The translations under genes were made by a program, and so were the position numbers. Positions 45,201 through 56,700 of a stretch of DNA of 64,000 nucleotides are shown piece by piece. How positions within the stretch are numbered: the stretch's first letter is position 1; every line of letters begins with the position of its first letter. The stretch comes from Pilasporangium apinafurcum (taxonomy: Eukaryota; Oomycota; Peronosporomycetes; Pythiales; Pythiaceae), in assembly GCA_001600495.1 (NCBI GenBank), contig BCKE01000036.1, forward strand, positions 151,166 to 215,165, in the 5' to 3' direction. The notes under the pieces are model-generated. The model had not been told where the DNA came from. It made no database searches and saw only the letters and a program-made list of their open reading frames with translations.

Positions 45201-46405
45201 CGTTAATGATTGGTGAGATTGCGAGCTTGTACATATCATATATTGGTAACGAGGTGACATTCCTCAAGAACCATATCTCGGTGGAATTGTGCCTTACACG
45301 ATGGAAAGTGACTAAAGACTTGGAAACTCGTGTGCATCTATTCCTCTCCACACTTTGGTCTTCGCACAAAGGCGTAAATTACCAGGCTATCTTTGATGAC
45401 CTTCCGAAAAACATTCGCCATGAAGTGTTGATGGAGATTTCCGACCTCCCACTCCAATGTTTCATCCAAACTGTTTTCCGTCCCCTAGTGCATGGTGACT
45501 CGACAAGCCTGAACTCGCTCGCCGTTGCCATAGCAGAGCGATTGCGTTTTGAATGCTACCCACGTGGAGAATCTGTAATAGTGGAGGGAACAATCCCTCG
45601 AGCCGCTTATTTTGTCATCAAGGGCTACCTAGTCAGGGCTACAAACACTACTAGACTGTCCGATGTTGACCCATTCTCCATTCGATTCAAGAAGGGAAAT
45701 ATCTTTGGACACCAAGGTTTGCTGGCGCACTCTGTGAGTGAATATTCAGTTCGAGCATTAAAAGCTTGTGATCTCCTTTCCTTGACCGCTGATGACCTAC
45801 TGGAAGTACTCAAATCACACAATTACTTCTCCGTTGCATTGAATATTGCGAAAGAATTGCTGTACACGTTGCGAGAGAATAATAATGGGCATTTACCGCG
45901 ATCACGAGACGTTTGGGGCCATAATCTGAAGAAATTGTTGCTACATCGACGCGTGGAATGGGCAATGGGCCTAGGAACGGCCACTACGCTGCCACCAGAT
46001 CCATCATCACTTCCTGTTGGGCCATTGACGCCTGCATTAAATACTACTACCACTTCGCAATTGGGTGCGTCACAGTTAAAGGGTGTGACGTTGTGGACGT
46101 ATGTACTTGCTGGAGTTGTCGATATGGACACACCAACCGCATGTCTAGAGATGTTCGAGCACTTTTTGGAGCTAATTGTGCCCCATGGGTTCATGTTAGA
46201 CCGAACCAGTTCCAGAGTCCTGAGCGCGAAAAATGAAAGTAAAATTGCTGCAAATAAACCGAAACGCCTGCGTAAACTCGTGTTGCGGGTCGGTGGTGAT
46301 CCTGGAAAAATCAAAGGAGTTGCAGAAAAGTTTTCAAATGGGATTTCCACGCTAATGGATGAGTTTGATGAACCAAGAAGTGTGAAAATCATGCGATTAA
46401 ATTGA
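39298..46405 (+). CDS. Four-repeat CNBD ion channel B (tetra-CNG), 3 exons
   Basis: Exons 39298-40302, 40381-41573, 41647-46405 (introns 78 and 73 bp), 2318 residues. Four 6-TM/CNBD units in the same order as channel A. Filters: I TGLFEGELP (Glu about 263), II TALGLTIEP (about 841), III SASNQGELP (about 1333), IV TTFVKKGRTFVP (about 1888). In repeat II Leu stands where A and C have Lys. CNBD I (DFVGELSLFSDHPRSATV) and III (FFGENALFSDVPRNASI) keep the phosphate-binding pattern; II (GGFFGTRAL) and IV (IFGHQGLLAHS) do not. Intron 1 lies in the C-linker of repeat I just before RFYTDVD, intron 2 after S4 of repeat II (IPRLIR joined to IWRSKGH). Both positions match channel C. Cation channel by homology; ligand and selectivity are unknown. 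Confidence 0.92.
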
Positions 46406-46612
46406 TACCAAGTGCTTCTGTCTCCACACGTGCTGCTTTGGGCCAGCTTATTGTAGACATTGGGGCAACACTAATAGCAACAAATGCAAATTCAATTCAC
46501 GTGAACAGAAAACTGACGATTTAATTGAGCGATAGTGGTGGCTGCTACGAGATATACAGGACAATGATATCTACCCGGCGAAGCTACAGCCTATCGAAGA
46601 ACAATAACGGAC

Positions 46613-47536
46613 TTAATATCCTTCATCGAAGCATGTGGCACCAAATCTCGGCGCAAGGTCGCTAGTGATGAGGTTGTTGAGCAGCGACTTGGCGACGGTA
46701 TTGAGAATGCTGATCAGCGCAGTATAGATGTCACCCTTCTTGTTGATTTCTTCAACGGAGAAGTCCAAGAGGGACTTGATGATCTGCGTGATAAAGGCGC
46801 TAGATTCGTGGAAGCTGAAGGAGAGTTCTGAGATCGAGTTGAATGCCAAGCTGAGTGACTCTACATCGGCGTCAACGATACGCAAGAGAATGCGATCCAA
46901 GATTGCCTCCAACTGACCAGTCACAGCTGCAATCAGAATTTGACTCACAGTGAGCGCTTTGCAGACGGTCGAGCTAGCACCAGCAGGGCAGGCGAGCATG
47001 TCGACAAGAACGTTCGCAACAACTGTCGGTTGGTCAACTGCGATGGCGACATCAACTGACACACTGGTAGGACCGCACCTGGTTGGGTTTAAGATATCAG
47101 TCCAGCAGATCTGCCACCATTGGTGGTTGAGTTGTTGGATGGATAGAGTCAACGTGGCGGTAGCCGCGATAGTACCTGAAAAGTCTGCTCCAAGATCGAG
47201 GGTGTTAGCACTCGTCACATTGAGATGGCGAGGGACAACGGTGGAGATGCCAGTGACCGTCAACGAGTCAATGACTGGCGTCAACTCAAAGTCCAGACCG
47301 AGTAGGGAGAAATCCAACGTCGTGATGGTCTCATTCGTTAGCACCAAAGGATCTAGGTCCGTCAAGAACGTCGTTAGTAGGCCGGAACTCACAGCCAGAT
47401 CGATGACGGCATTAAGCGAGGTGAAATCCGTCGCCTTGGCGGTAAAGTTGACAGCCGTGCAAGTGGATACATCTCCGGCCTGGACACCAAAGGCCGTGGC
47501 GACGAGCGCCGCGGCAGTAAAAAAGAATTTAGCCAT
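46613..47536 (-). CDS. Secreted TULIP/BPI-like family protein 1
   Basis: 307 residues with a clean signal peptide (MAKFFFTAAALVATAFGVQA). The mature part has six spaced Cys (STCTA, QICWTDI, TRC, LACP, VCKA, ATCF) and alternating hydrophobic strands of the form FSLLGLDFELTPVIDSL and ITGISTVVP-like segments, then long amphipathic helices near the C-terminus. The strand-rich first half with hydrophobic alternation is reminiscent of TULIP/BPI lipid-binding folds, but this is a by-eye impression, not a family match. Two paralogues lie at 49677 and 51495. Paralogue 2 is very similar throughout and has the same length. There is an N at 47616 in the upstream flank. Function unknown; secretion is the only firm prediction. 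Confidence 0.8.
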   Translation of the reverse strand: MAKFFFTAAALVATAFGVQAGDVSTCTAVNFTAKATDFTSLNAVIDLAVSSGLLTTFLTDLDPLVLTNETITTLDFSLLGLDFELTPVIDSLTVTGISTVVPRHLNVTSANTLDLGADFSGTIAATATLTLSIQQLNHQWWQICWTDILNPTRCGPTSVSVDVAIAVDQPTVVANVLVDMLACPAGASSTVCKALTVSQILIAAVTGQLEAILDRILLRIVDADVESLSLAFNSISELSFSFHESSAFITQIIKSLLDFSVEEINKKGDIYTALISILNTVAKSLLNNLITSDLAPRFGATCFDEGY

Positions 47537-48890
47537 CGTTTTGGTTCCTGTCGATGATATTCTCCGAAGCTCACACGTGTGATTGGCGAAGCAAATTGAA
47601 TTGTGGCGTGGAGGGNGTTTTTCGCTTTGCCCAATGCGGCCGCATTCCATGAGAAGTGGGCTGACAGAAGGGATCGTTATGCACGGGTGCAACCAGCAAA
47701 AACTTGATGAGCGCATTTGCTTCAACATTACAAAGTGTCACCATGATGGGCGTGTACATAAAGAATTGAAATGACAGGCAACATGACCTAAATAGCACGT
47801 TAAAGCAATACATTTGTGCCCATCGGTTATTATTTCACACCAACGAAATCACCCACATATTGGAATAAGTTAAAACCGTTTGAACAAGGACCGCTTGCTT
47901 GGAAACTGTGTGATCCATTCTTTGTTGACCAATGCCTGTCACTTTTTGCGTTGGAACGAAATCTGGTTGCAGTTGGACAAGAACGCGCATTGAATAGTGG
48001 GTCGAAGATACAATGTTCTTGATGACAGAGTTGCAGATGAGGTGACTAATACACTTACACACAGTTATCGTGCAAACCAATTCCGTTGTCGGCTTACCAC
48101 TAAATTGTTATCGCTATGGATTGAAGTTGTTGCATGGCTATAAAGTTGCTGTGTCTTGTGATCAATTTTAGTCGATGCGAGGATTTCCTCAATATCAAAG
48201 ACATCTTCAGCCAAAGTAGTGATTGATTAGTCCAAAAAGACTTTCAGAGTCGTCGAACTTCCCGCCCCACCCTCCTGAAAGATCGTGATGTGAGCTTTTC
48301 GTCCTTCAAACCATACTTGATGACCCATAGGATAATACTTACAAAATAATATACGATATTTTCCAATAATTTTTTATGTTTGATTTTCAATGTCATACAT
48401 ATGTAAAATATAGTGAATATGCACTTTGAATTATGAAATTTATTATAGCATATTTTTGTAGCTGTATTCATATTTTGAAGCAATGGCAGTACTGTGAATG
48501 GATCCGAACTGCAACCTTGCAGTTTGAAGGCATAGGTGGATGGGCTCAGCAGCAGCCATCAGAGGATTGGAAGCATCGTCCACTGAAGCAAAAAGCATTT
48601 GTTTTCAGGACTATAGAACAATATCTTGTAATCTCATGTCCGCAATTGTATCTGCGATTTTGTGGGAAACGTTTTCGGTGAGCTTTGTTTCGGTTACTTC
48701 ATCCGCGAGCAGCAGGAAGCAACGCAAAATGTGAATTAACGCCACTTGTCGCCCGTCGCTTCCTGCATGGATTGCGTGATTAGTCTGTTTTCCGTTTCGT
48801 ATTGAACAAGACACACCAGTCGCTACATGTGCTATACTTGTTCATGACTGAGGTTGGACTAAACACTGACGGAGCTGACGTTGAACTTAA

Positions 48891-49124
48891 CCCGTTAGCC
48901 TTCAGCCAGGTGCAACTTTCAACCATTCCAAGAATCGTCGCGAGTTGGCTTTTGACACCTACCTTGGAAATATCGGTGGAGCAGATGGTACTGCTAGTGG
49001 TACTACTACAAAATTTATTAACAACTATGGACTTTCCAAGACTACCATTGAAAACTGTTCTTGTTCATCAATTGTTCGCTGTTCGCTTTTCAAAGAATAC
49101 AATTGGTACGTTATGCTTTACTAA
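48891..49124 (+). pseudogene. Coding-like fragment, unrecognised
   Basis: A 77-codon open stretch without a start codon ends in TAA. Its residue composition looks like real protein (ELAFDTYLGNIGGADGTASG, TTTKFINNYGLSKTTIENCS), unlike the neighbouring frames. It is bounded by an in-frame stop immediately upstream. Perhaps the remnant of a decayed gene or mobile element; no family recognised. Confidence 0.25.
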
Positions 49125-49620
49125 TTGTCCGGATATGTCAATAATGACACCGACATATGTTGTCGAATCAGGAAGACAACATTGAAGAAGCGAGGAAACT
49201 ACATTAAAGATGTACCAATAGATCGCCCCTCACCCATGCAATCACCGTTTTCGTTACCATAGGCTGTTGCTGTTCGCTTTTATCGAATGAGATCCTTCGA
49301 AGTGAGGTGAAGTACCACAACACTGTTAATCTCTTCGATTCGGTACCAGCGAACTCGTCAAAGCTTTCCTGGTGCTTTCAGGTGTCCATCATCATAAACA
49401 GTTATATGCATCGTTTCAGCAAAGTCGGGCCATCGTTGCCCGATGAGTCCACTCTTTCTTTGTTGCAGTAGTGCACGAATCCATTTCTACCTCTTCATTA
49501 TGCCACTCTTGCACCTGTCATACAAATTTTACTTTCTGTTCACTGATACGGTACATGCTATTGTTTGGTGCCACTACATGGGGTAAACTTTCTTCATCAT
49601 TAGTCTTCTTTGAATTGTTG

Positions 49621-49635
49621 CCATTTTCCAATCTT
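49621..49635 (+). promoter_or_regulatory. Initiator-like element of secreted paralogue 2
   Basis: CCATTTTCCAATCTT is a near match to the oomycete Initiator (YCATTYYNCAWTTT with one late mismatch), about 40 bp before the start codon. Confidence 0.45.
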
Positions 49636-49676
49636 CGTGATCGATCTCAAGTCTCGTCAAAAGGTGAAACAACAGA

Positions 49677-50600
49677 ATGGCTCGCTTCTTCCTCACTGTC
49701 GCTGCTATCATTGCAAGTGCTTTCAGTGTTCAGGCAGGTGATCCGTCGACCTGCACGGCCATCGACTTCACGACCAAGGCCACAGACTTTACGTCGCTCA
49801 ATGCTGTCATCGATCTCGCTGTGAGTTCTGGACTGCTCGCTACTTTCTTGACCGATTTGGACCCGTTGGCTGTCAAGGATGAGACCATTACGGTTGTTCC
49901 GTTCTCGCTGCTTGGCATCGATTTTGAGCTGACGCCAATCATTGACTCACTCAATGTCACGGGAATTTCGACCGTTGTACCGCGTCATGTCAACGTAACC
50001 AATGCCACAACGCTCGATATCGGCGCCGACTTCTCTGGCGTCGTGGCACTCGATGCCACCTTCACGCTGCAGATCGCGCAGCTCAACCACCAATGGTGGC
50101 AAATCTGCTGGACTGACATCTTGCACCCAGCGACCTGCGCACCATCGAAGATTTCGGTTGACGTTGCGCTAGGCATCGACCAACCGTCGGTCGTCGCCAA
50201 TCTTTTCGTTGATATGCTTGCGTGCCCAGCGGGGTCGACCTCAAAGACCTGCCGTGCACTCACGGTTAGCCAGATCCTCATCGCTGCGGTCACAGGCCAG
50301 CTCGAAGCTATTTTGGACCGGATCCTGCTCCGCATCAAGAGTGCCAGCGTAGAATCACTCAGTTTGGGCTTTAACAAACTCACGCAGCTATCATTTAGCT
50401 TCCATAACTCAGGTGCATTCGTCACGCAGATCATCAAATCACTTTTGGACTTTACGGTGGAAATCGTCAACAAGAAGGATGCCATCTATGAAACGCTCAT
50501 TAAGATTCTCAACCTCATCGGCAAATCATTACTTAACAATCTCATCTCAAGTGAACTCGCACCAAGCTTTGGCTCCACATGCTTCGACGAAGGCTTCTAA
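49677..50600 (+). CDS. Secreted TULIP/BPI-like family protein 2
   Basis: 307 residues, the same length as paralogue 1, with signal peptide MARFFLTVAAIIASAFSVQA. The six Cys are conserved (STCTA, QICWTDI, ATCAP, LACP, TCRA, STCF). The core LNAVIDLAVSSGLL, PFSLLGIDFELTP, LNHQWWQICWTDIL and TVSQILIAAVTGQLEAILDR is shared nearly word for word with paralogue 1, which implies recent duplication or conversion. Several N-glycosylation sequons (NVT, NAT) are present. The gene is divergent from paralogue 1. Extracellular or vacuolar soluble protein by prediction; role unknown. Confidence 0.82.
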   Translation: MARFFLTVAAIIASAFSVQAGDPSTCTAIDFTTKATDFTSLNAVIDLAVSSGLLATFLTDLDPLAVKDETITVVPFSLLGIDFELTPIIDSLNVTGISTVVPRHVNVTNATTLDIGADFSGVVALDATFTLQIAQLNHQWWQICWTDILHPATCAPSKISVDVALGIDQPSVVANLFVDMLACPAGSTSKTCRALTVSQILIAAVTGQLEAILDRILLRIKSASVESLSLGFNKLTQLSFSFHNSGAFVTQIIKSLLDFTVEIVNKKDAIYETLIKILNLIGKSLLNNLISSELAPSFGSTCFDEGF

Positions 50601-51494
50601 ATTGATAAGTTGGATTTGTGCGACTTCGCACTTGGTGTGTATGTTGGGTAGTTTTTTTCAAGGAATGTCTTCATTACTGTTATGAGAAAACAAGAGTATG
50701 TCCATTTGAATATGACAACCAATTTGTTCTTTGTTGGATATTGACATTCATTTTGTGTGATCGTGTTCACTTGGCTAACCTGGATGTACAATATGGATCA
50801 TGAAGAATCGTTGCAATGGTTTTGGAACTTAATAGTCGAACAGAAAACACCATCCATGCACAGCGGATGGCGATATTGTTGCGTTTCGCATTGAAGTTCC
50901 GACCCGTCAAACTAACAGTAAATTTTGGTGATCAAATGCATTCAAGGAGTCATAGATTATGAGCACACAGAATGGTAATTCTTGTCTGTACTTCCGGATA
51001 ACTGTACTGAATTTGTGACGATTACTCACCATATTGTAATCCCACTTCTGCGATCGGTTTGGAGCCGCCAAGAGCAAAATGCGCGTCTCACGAAAAACAA
51101 GATATTGAGTGCATTGTGCTGATGTCTCCAGCGATACTCAGCAACTTCGAAATTACCTGCTCAGCAAGTGTTTCTGTCTATTCATTTCCCATCACAAGTA
51201 TGTCTTTTGAAATTACTTCAAACAAAATTCAGTGCGTTTTGTTCCTGCTTGCCAGTCAGTACTGCATGATTCGCCTATTTTTGACTGCTTACGTACAGAA
51301 ACAGCACACAAGAGTGTCATCAAGAAGACACTCTTTGTACAAGAAGTGGCATCTGACATCACATCACCAAGATGGGGTGACTTGCCAAATGCTGCATCGT
51401 GCTTGGACGTGCAAAGGAAGCCTAATCCACATTTTCGATTTTTATCACAAGTCCTTAGACTTGTACGTGCCACCAGAGTGCGCAGAACGCACAG
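50601..51494. other. Intergenic region between secreted paralogues 2 and 3
   Basis: About 890 bp. An open frame at 51059-51541 overlaps the next gene's start in another frame and has no recognisable features. Nothing else is seen. Confidence 0.35.
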
Positions 51495-52433
51495 ATGATC
51501 AAAATGCTCCGATATGCGGTCGTGACCGCCCTTATTTGTAGCAGCGCTATAATGAATGGCACAGATGCTGGTGTGGTATCGACGTGTACTGCTATCGACT
51601 ACACGACCAAAACCAGCGACTTCACGGCACTGAATAATGTCTTTGACATTGCGGTGAGCTCGGGCCTGCTGGCATCCAACTTGGACTCGTACGACCCGAT
51701 CACAGTCACAGACAAGACCATCACAGTCGTGGACTTCTCGCTCCTGGGGATGAACTTCGAACTGACGCCGACAATCAATAGCTTGAATGTCGCTGGGATC
51801 TCCACCATCGTACCCAAGCATATCAATGTCACCAATGCCACCAACCTCGACATTGGTGCCGATTTCACCGGCACGCTCTCTTTGACCGTCAAGTTCACGC
51901 TCGAAATCGCACAGCTCAATCACAAGTGGTACCAGATTTGCTGGACCGACATTCTGCACCCATCGACATGTGCTTCGACTAGCATTGTCGTCGACGTGGC
52001 GGTTGGAATCGATCAACCGACTTTGACCGCGAATTTACTTGCCAACATGCTTGCATGTCCAACTAGCTCTACCACAGCGACCTGCAAGCCGTTAACCATC
52101 AATCAGATCCTCGTGGCGGTACTGTCGTCAGATTTATCCGGCATTCTCTCACGTATTCTGTTGCGCTTTAAGAGCGCTTCCGTCAGCAGTCTCAGTCTTG
52201 CTTTCAACAAACTCTCAACATTGACCTTCACATTTGAGAGCTCGGGGGTATTCGTAACACAACTCATTACAGCCCTGCTCAACTTCTCCAAGGATATCAT
52301 CAACAAGAAAGGGGACGTCTACAACACGGTCATTGCTTTGCTCAACACGCTCGGCAAGTCCTTGCTCAACACTATCATCACCGACAATCTCGCCCCAAGC
52401 TTTGGTGCGACGTGCTTTGACAATGGTTATTGA
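51495..52433 (+). CDS. Secreted TULIP/BPI-like family protein 3 (diverged)
   Basis: 312 residues, signal peptide MIKMLRYAVVTALICSSAIM (alternative ATG at 51504). It keeps the six-Cys pattern and the core blocks (DFSLLGMNFELTP, INVTNATNLDIGADFTG, LNHKWYQICWTDILHP, GATCFDNGY), but residues 175-260 differ more than between paralogues 1 and 2 (for example LSSDLSGILSRILLRF for AVTGQLEAILDRILLR). It is therefore the older branch of the trio. Same orientation as paralogue 2. Function unknown. Confidence 0.82.
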   Translation: MIKMLRYAVVTALICSSAIMNGTDAGVVSTCTAIDYTTKTSDFTALNNVFDIAVSSGLLASNLDSYDPITVTDKTITVVDFSLLGMNFELTPTINSLNVAGISTIVPKHINVTNATNLDIGADFTGTLSLTVKFTLEIAQLNHKWYQICWTDILHPSTCASTSIVVDVAVGIDQPTLTANLLANMLACPTSSTTATCKPLTINQILVAVLSSDLSGILSRILLRFKSASVSSLSLAFNKLSTLTFTFESSGVFVTQLITALLNFSKDIINKKGDVYNTVIALLNTLGKSLLNTIITDNLAPSFGATCFDNGY

Positions 52434-53729
52434 TATTAGAATTTCTTTCTATTGCGCTAATCGATGGACTAATAATGATAACGATAGATAAGAACAGAGA
52501 GTCACATTCACTCATCATCGACTGCTGTATCCAATTTTACATTCGCTAGTCCTTTCCCGGGCACGAAGACGCCAGCTATTCATCCTGTATTTCTTCTTGT
52601 GCGCTTTTCGAAATTTGATATTTCAGAGCTAGCTTTTGCTGGCCAAGTCGGACCCAAACAAAAAACAGGAGATCGTTCCTGAGTTACTCGTATTTCAGTA
52701 TCTTACATGATCTCTTGAGGTTCCTATACTCATATGCGATCGCAAGGTTTTATCCTTTGACACACTCGCTTTTTTGAAGAAGGGCTGCAGTGAGAACAGC
52801 GAAAATGCCATTGGAGAAGTTGTTTCCGCGGTAAATCTCGTAGTCTTAAATAGGATGACGGACAAAATATTGCATATCGAAGAGCGAGAATGTGATGTAC
52901 TGTGATGAGCCGTCATTATCGATTGCTGGTGGCAAATTGGAGATATATTTTTTTGGCTGTGTTTACTCCCATGACAAGCATCCATGTGGATATAAATATT
53001 ATGGGATGTGTGGCTGCATTCTAGATCCAAGTTTGAAGGTATCGGTCGTGATCGCATTATAAGATTGTTTGAAAAGTAATCTCTTTCACCTCGTATCACC
53101 AGTGTAGGGCTTATTATTACCAATATCTGGAGACGCTGCTAGATGATGCACCAAATTGCTGGCAAGGGAAATCGACACGCGGCATCAAGGAATAGTTGGA
53201 TTTTATAGCGATTATCCACGGACCATAATGGTACAAATTTTTGTGACATTAGTCGCTGAGCCCAAGTTGCACCCTGCGTATTTCCACTGGTATCTTCAAA
53301 CCAGCAATTCGACTTTGGAATGCGTGGGATTCCAGAAAAAGAAGAAATGCGTTGAAACGTTAGCGCATTCGCCTATCCAAAGCTATTATTCGCATTGTTT
53401 GAGCCTGGATTACAGGGAAACTATCCTTAAATCAGCAAATGAGCTCATTAAGACTCGTCGAACTCTGCGGAACTATGGTGATGAAGTGCGTAGGTGCCAC
53501 ACTAATCTTTAAACAATGGGTGAGACCCTATGTACATGGTAGTCGAATCTTTTGATTATACCGGGGGTTTCGAATAACGAATCTTGCATTGGATATTTAT
53601 AGTTCACGCAATTATCACATGTGATTCCTTCACAAATGTGTTATCGAAACCCCAAAGAAAACACAGTCAGAGCGTGTGTGAAAATAGGGCAATTAGTCAT
53701 TACATGGAGATGAAAAGAGGGATATTGCG
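52434..53729. other. Intergenic region before channel C
   Basis: About 1.3 kb. Open frames at 52695-53123 (minus) and 53156-53512 (plus, non-ATG start) show no motif and are treated as chance. AT-rich, no repeats recognised. Confidence 0.35.
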
Positions 53730-56700
53730 ATGTTGATGTCAAATAACAGTAATCGGCGAATGGCCAGTGGATACAGCGCAAAATTGGAAACATCAGCTGA
53801 GTCTGCAAAAGCCGCTCCCTCTGTGCAAGCATCCCAAGGACACCTATCACTCGACCAAGCTATCGACAAAAATCGGCTGGAGGTGTTAGCAGGAAATGCA
53901 TTATGCGAAGAAATCGAAGATGCGTTTGACCCAAATGCTACGATAATTGAAATCTGGCACCAGGTGCTAATGGCGTGTGTAGTATATGAGATGTTTATGA
54001 TCCCATACATACTTACGTTCAAAAAAGATGTGTGGGATACGATGCCACCCGAGTTTAAGCTGATGATCATATGCGAGTTCATATTTCTCATCGACTTCTT
54101 CGTTCAAGCACACCTTGGGTATTACGACGATGGAAATCTTGTTCGTGATCGGCGAAAGACGCGAAGAAAGTATTTTTTCTCATTTGGCTTTTTGCTGGAC
54201 TTGCTGGCAATAATCCCTTTTTCATCATTTCCTATCAATGTGAGTTACTCTAGGCTGTTCTTGGAAGTGCACAAAATCGTCCGGGTATGGCGAACAGTGA
54301 GATATTTGGCCGATCTCGACCAATTTTACGCCAGGCACTTTGTAATTGTGAAAATGTTTAAGGTCTTGGGTCTTACGATCTATGTGTCGCATATGGTCGC
54401 TTGTTTTCGGTTCACTTTTGGTTATGACACGGACAACACGAATGAATGGTTGCCGGAACAACCAGAAGAGGAGCCATCAGTACAATCACAATACCTCATA
54501 TCGCTTTTCTGGGGTTTTGGGCTTCTTTCTGGTCTGTTTGAAGGTGAATTACCGCACACAGTTACCCAGTTCAGCTTCACCATTGGAGTAGCAATATGTG
54601 GCTTCTCATTGTTCACGTCGCTTTGCACGACAATTTTTATGGTATCAAAATGCGAGAGCGGCCAAACGGAGAAGGTCGAGGCCCGGATTAATCAACTCAA
54701 GCATCTATTATGTTTCCATCGCGTCCCCGAAATTCAGCAGACTCGTGCGATCAGCTTTTTACACGTAAGTATTACCATCTTGTGCGCCAGAGTATATGAA
54801 GCAATGAAACTAACCTCTTCAATATCTCGGTAGAGTTATTATGCTGATTCAGATCTAAATAATCGAGAAGCCATGAAGTTGCTATGTCCTTCAATTGCCA
54901 AAGATATTCAAGTGGAACTGATGAAGGATACAGTCGCTGCTATCCCAATTTTTGAGGGATGCAGCGAGCAGTTTATTATTGCGTTAACTAGTCTTCTGGA
55001 AATAATTTCCGTGCCTGCTCACACTACAATTTGCAATGCTGGGGAACCTGGTGATGCAATGTATATTGTGCACTCTGGTGTAATGAATGTATTAGTGAAT
55101 ACAGTGAAAGTCGGCGAGATGCGCAAAGGAATGTGCTTTGGTGAACTTTCAGTGTTTTCCAACAAACCGCGTACAGCTGCATTGGCATCTGCTACGTATG
55201 CTATGTTATACAAACTCATGCGTTGCCACATTGAACGTGTGCTGGAAGGCTACCCAGACTTTGCAGTGTTGATATCCACCCATGTGAAATGTCTCTTGGC
55301 AGGCGGAAATGTTACTGCAAAGCGCTTGACAAAGACGAAAGCGCTCCTTGTCTCTGCGATCCAAGATTGCTCAAAAAGCTCTTTAAGACGCAAAGTTAGC
55401 ATGATGAGCATCATGTTCTCTAAGCAGAAGCTAAAAAGCTATATTGTCCCGGTTGTGAAGGAGGAGATGGAAGAGATGAGGGAGCCGCCCAAAGATGCTG
55501 CTGCTTTTCAACCCAATACGCCATATAATGGCAAAGAGGATATCAAAGCATCAGCACATTCGGAAAACGATCCAAATGATCAGGTTTGGAATTACTACAG
55601 TCAGCTTGTGCTTCCGGAGAAACGTGAAGCTTCTGTGTTATGGCGGTGGTGCTTGCTGAGAGTCTGTATTGATAGAGAATCACGACTACGCATGTGGTGG
55701 CTGCTTGCCTTGCAACTCGATTTGCTGTACAACTGGCTCATTGTGTCGCTTCAGCTCGTGTTTCCATTATGGAACCTGGAATTCTGGTATATTAATGTTC
55801 TGAACGGCTTCGCAGATATCATACTTCTGGTTGATATTTATTTGAATTTCAACCTGTCGTTCACGCATAACTCAGAGAAAATCTCCGATCCCGTTCAAAG
55901 TTCGCGTAGGTACTTGCGCAATGATTTTCTGTTTGATCTCGTTTGTGTACTCCCTTATCAATTAATACCATCATCCAATTATGGGCTCGTTCGACTACCA
56001 CGTCTCCTCAGGTTTGATTTGCTTGATATAAGAATCAAACAGAAAAGTCACTTATACTAATGAATCCTTTGTCTCGATTTCACAGGACATGCTATGTGGG
56101 AAGTCATTTGACTGAGTTTGATCGATTCGTACATCTGGACAGCAAAAAGCGATTGATGTTGCTCGGGCTACTCTTGCTGATGTTGTATCATGCAATTGCG
56201 TGCCTGCATTTTAGCTTTACGTATATCGATGGGTTCAGCCCTGAAGATGACGCTTGGCTACCATCGAAAGACATCTATCTAAAGCGTATCAATAGCTCTT
56301 ATTTTGAAGCTGGTGAACGTCGAGAGGTGTATGAAGTACACAGCTCAACGCTTCATACGATTAGTGCGATGCAATATTTCCGGTCACTATATTATGCCAC
56401 CAATGTACTTGCTGCACTCGGAAAAACGATCGAGCCGGCAACCAATAGCGAGTATATCGGTGCACTAGCTTTCATGTTCAGTGGATTCATTATTACTGCA
56501 GTCGTGGTGGACAACGTTCAGAAGCGATTTACGGCGTCTGCACTTGAGCAGAAAGAATTTATTGAGACACGTACTCGAATTCAGTTATTTCTCCGACGAC
56601 AAAATGCACCATTGGCGATTCATCACCGTGTGAATTCGTTCTTGGATTTTTGGTGGTCTTCGCATCGTGGTGGTGTTGTCAGTGAATTACTTGCTGATCT

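Larger units (their letters stand above)
47537..49676. other. Intergenic region between secreted paralogues 1 and 2
   Basis: Divergent, about 2.1 kb, AT-rich around 48330-48450. It holds the coding-like fragment at 48891-49124 and an Initiator-like element at 49621-49635. No intact gene is supported. Confidence 0.4.

Noticed and set aside
45823-46392. 189-codon minus-strand frame at the 3' end of channel B
   Set aside because: Shadow of the channel's C-terminal region; no independent support.
51059-51541. 160-codon open frame overlapping the start of secreted paralogue 3
   Set aside because: No motif, composition like random translation, and it overlaps a well-supported gene in another frame.
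51213-52016. 267-codon minus-strand frame across secreted paralogue 3
   Set aside because: Shadow of a conserved secreted gene; the plus-strand protein matches two paralogues and this frame matches nothing.
52695-53123. 142-codon minus-strand frame
   Set aside because: Ser/His/Ile-rich chance-like composition, with no motif.
53156-53512. 118-codon plus-strand frame upstream of channel C
   Set aside because: It starts with a non-ATG codon and shows no recognisable feature.
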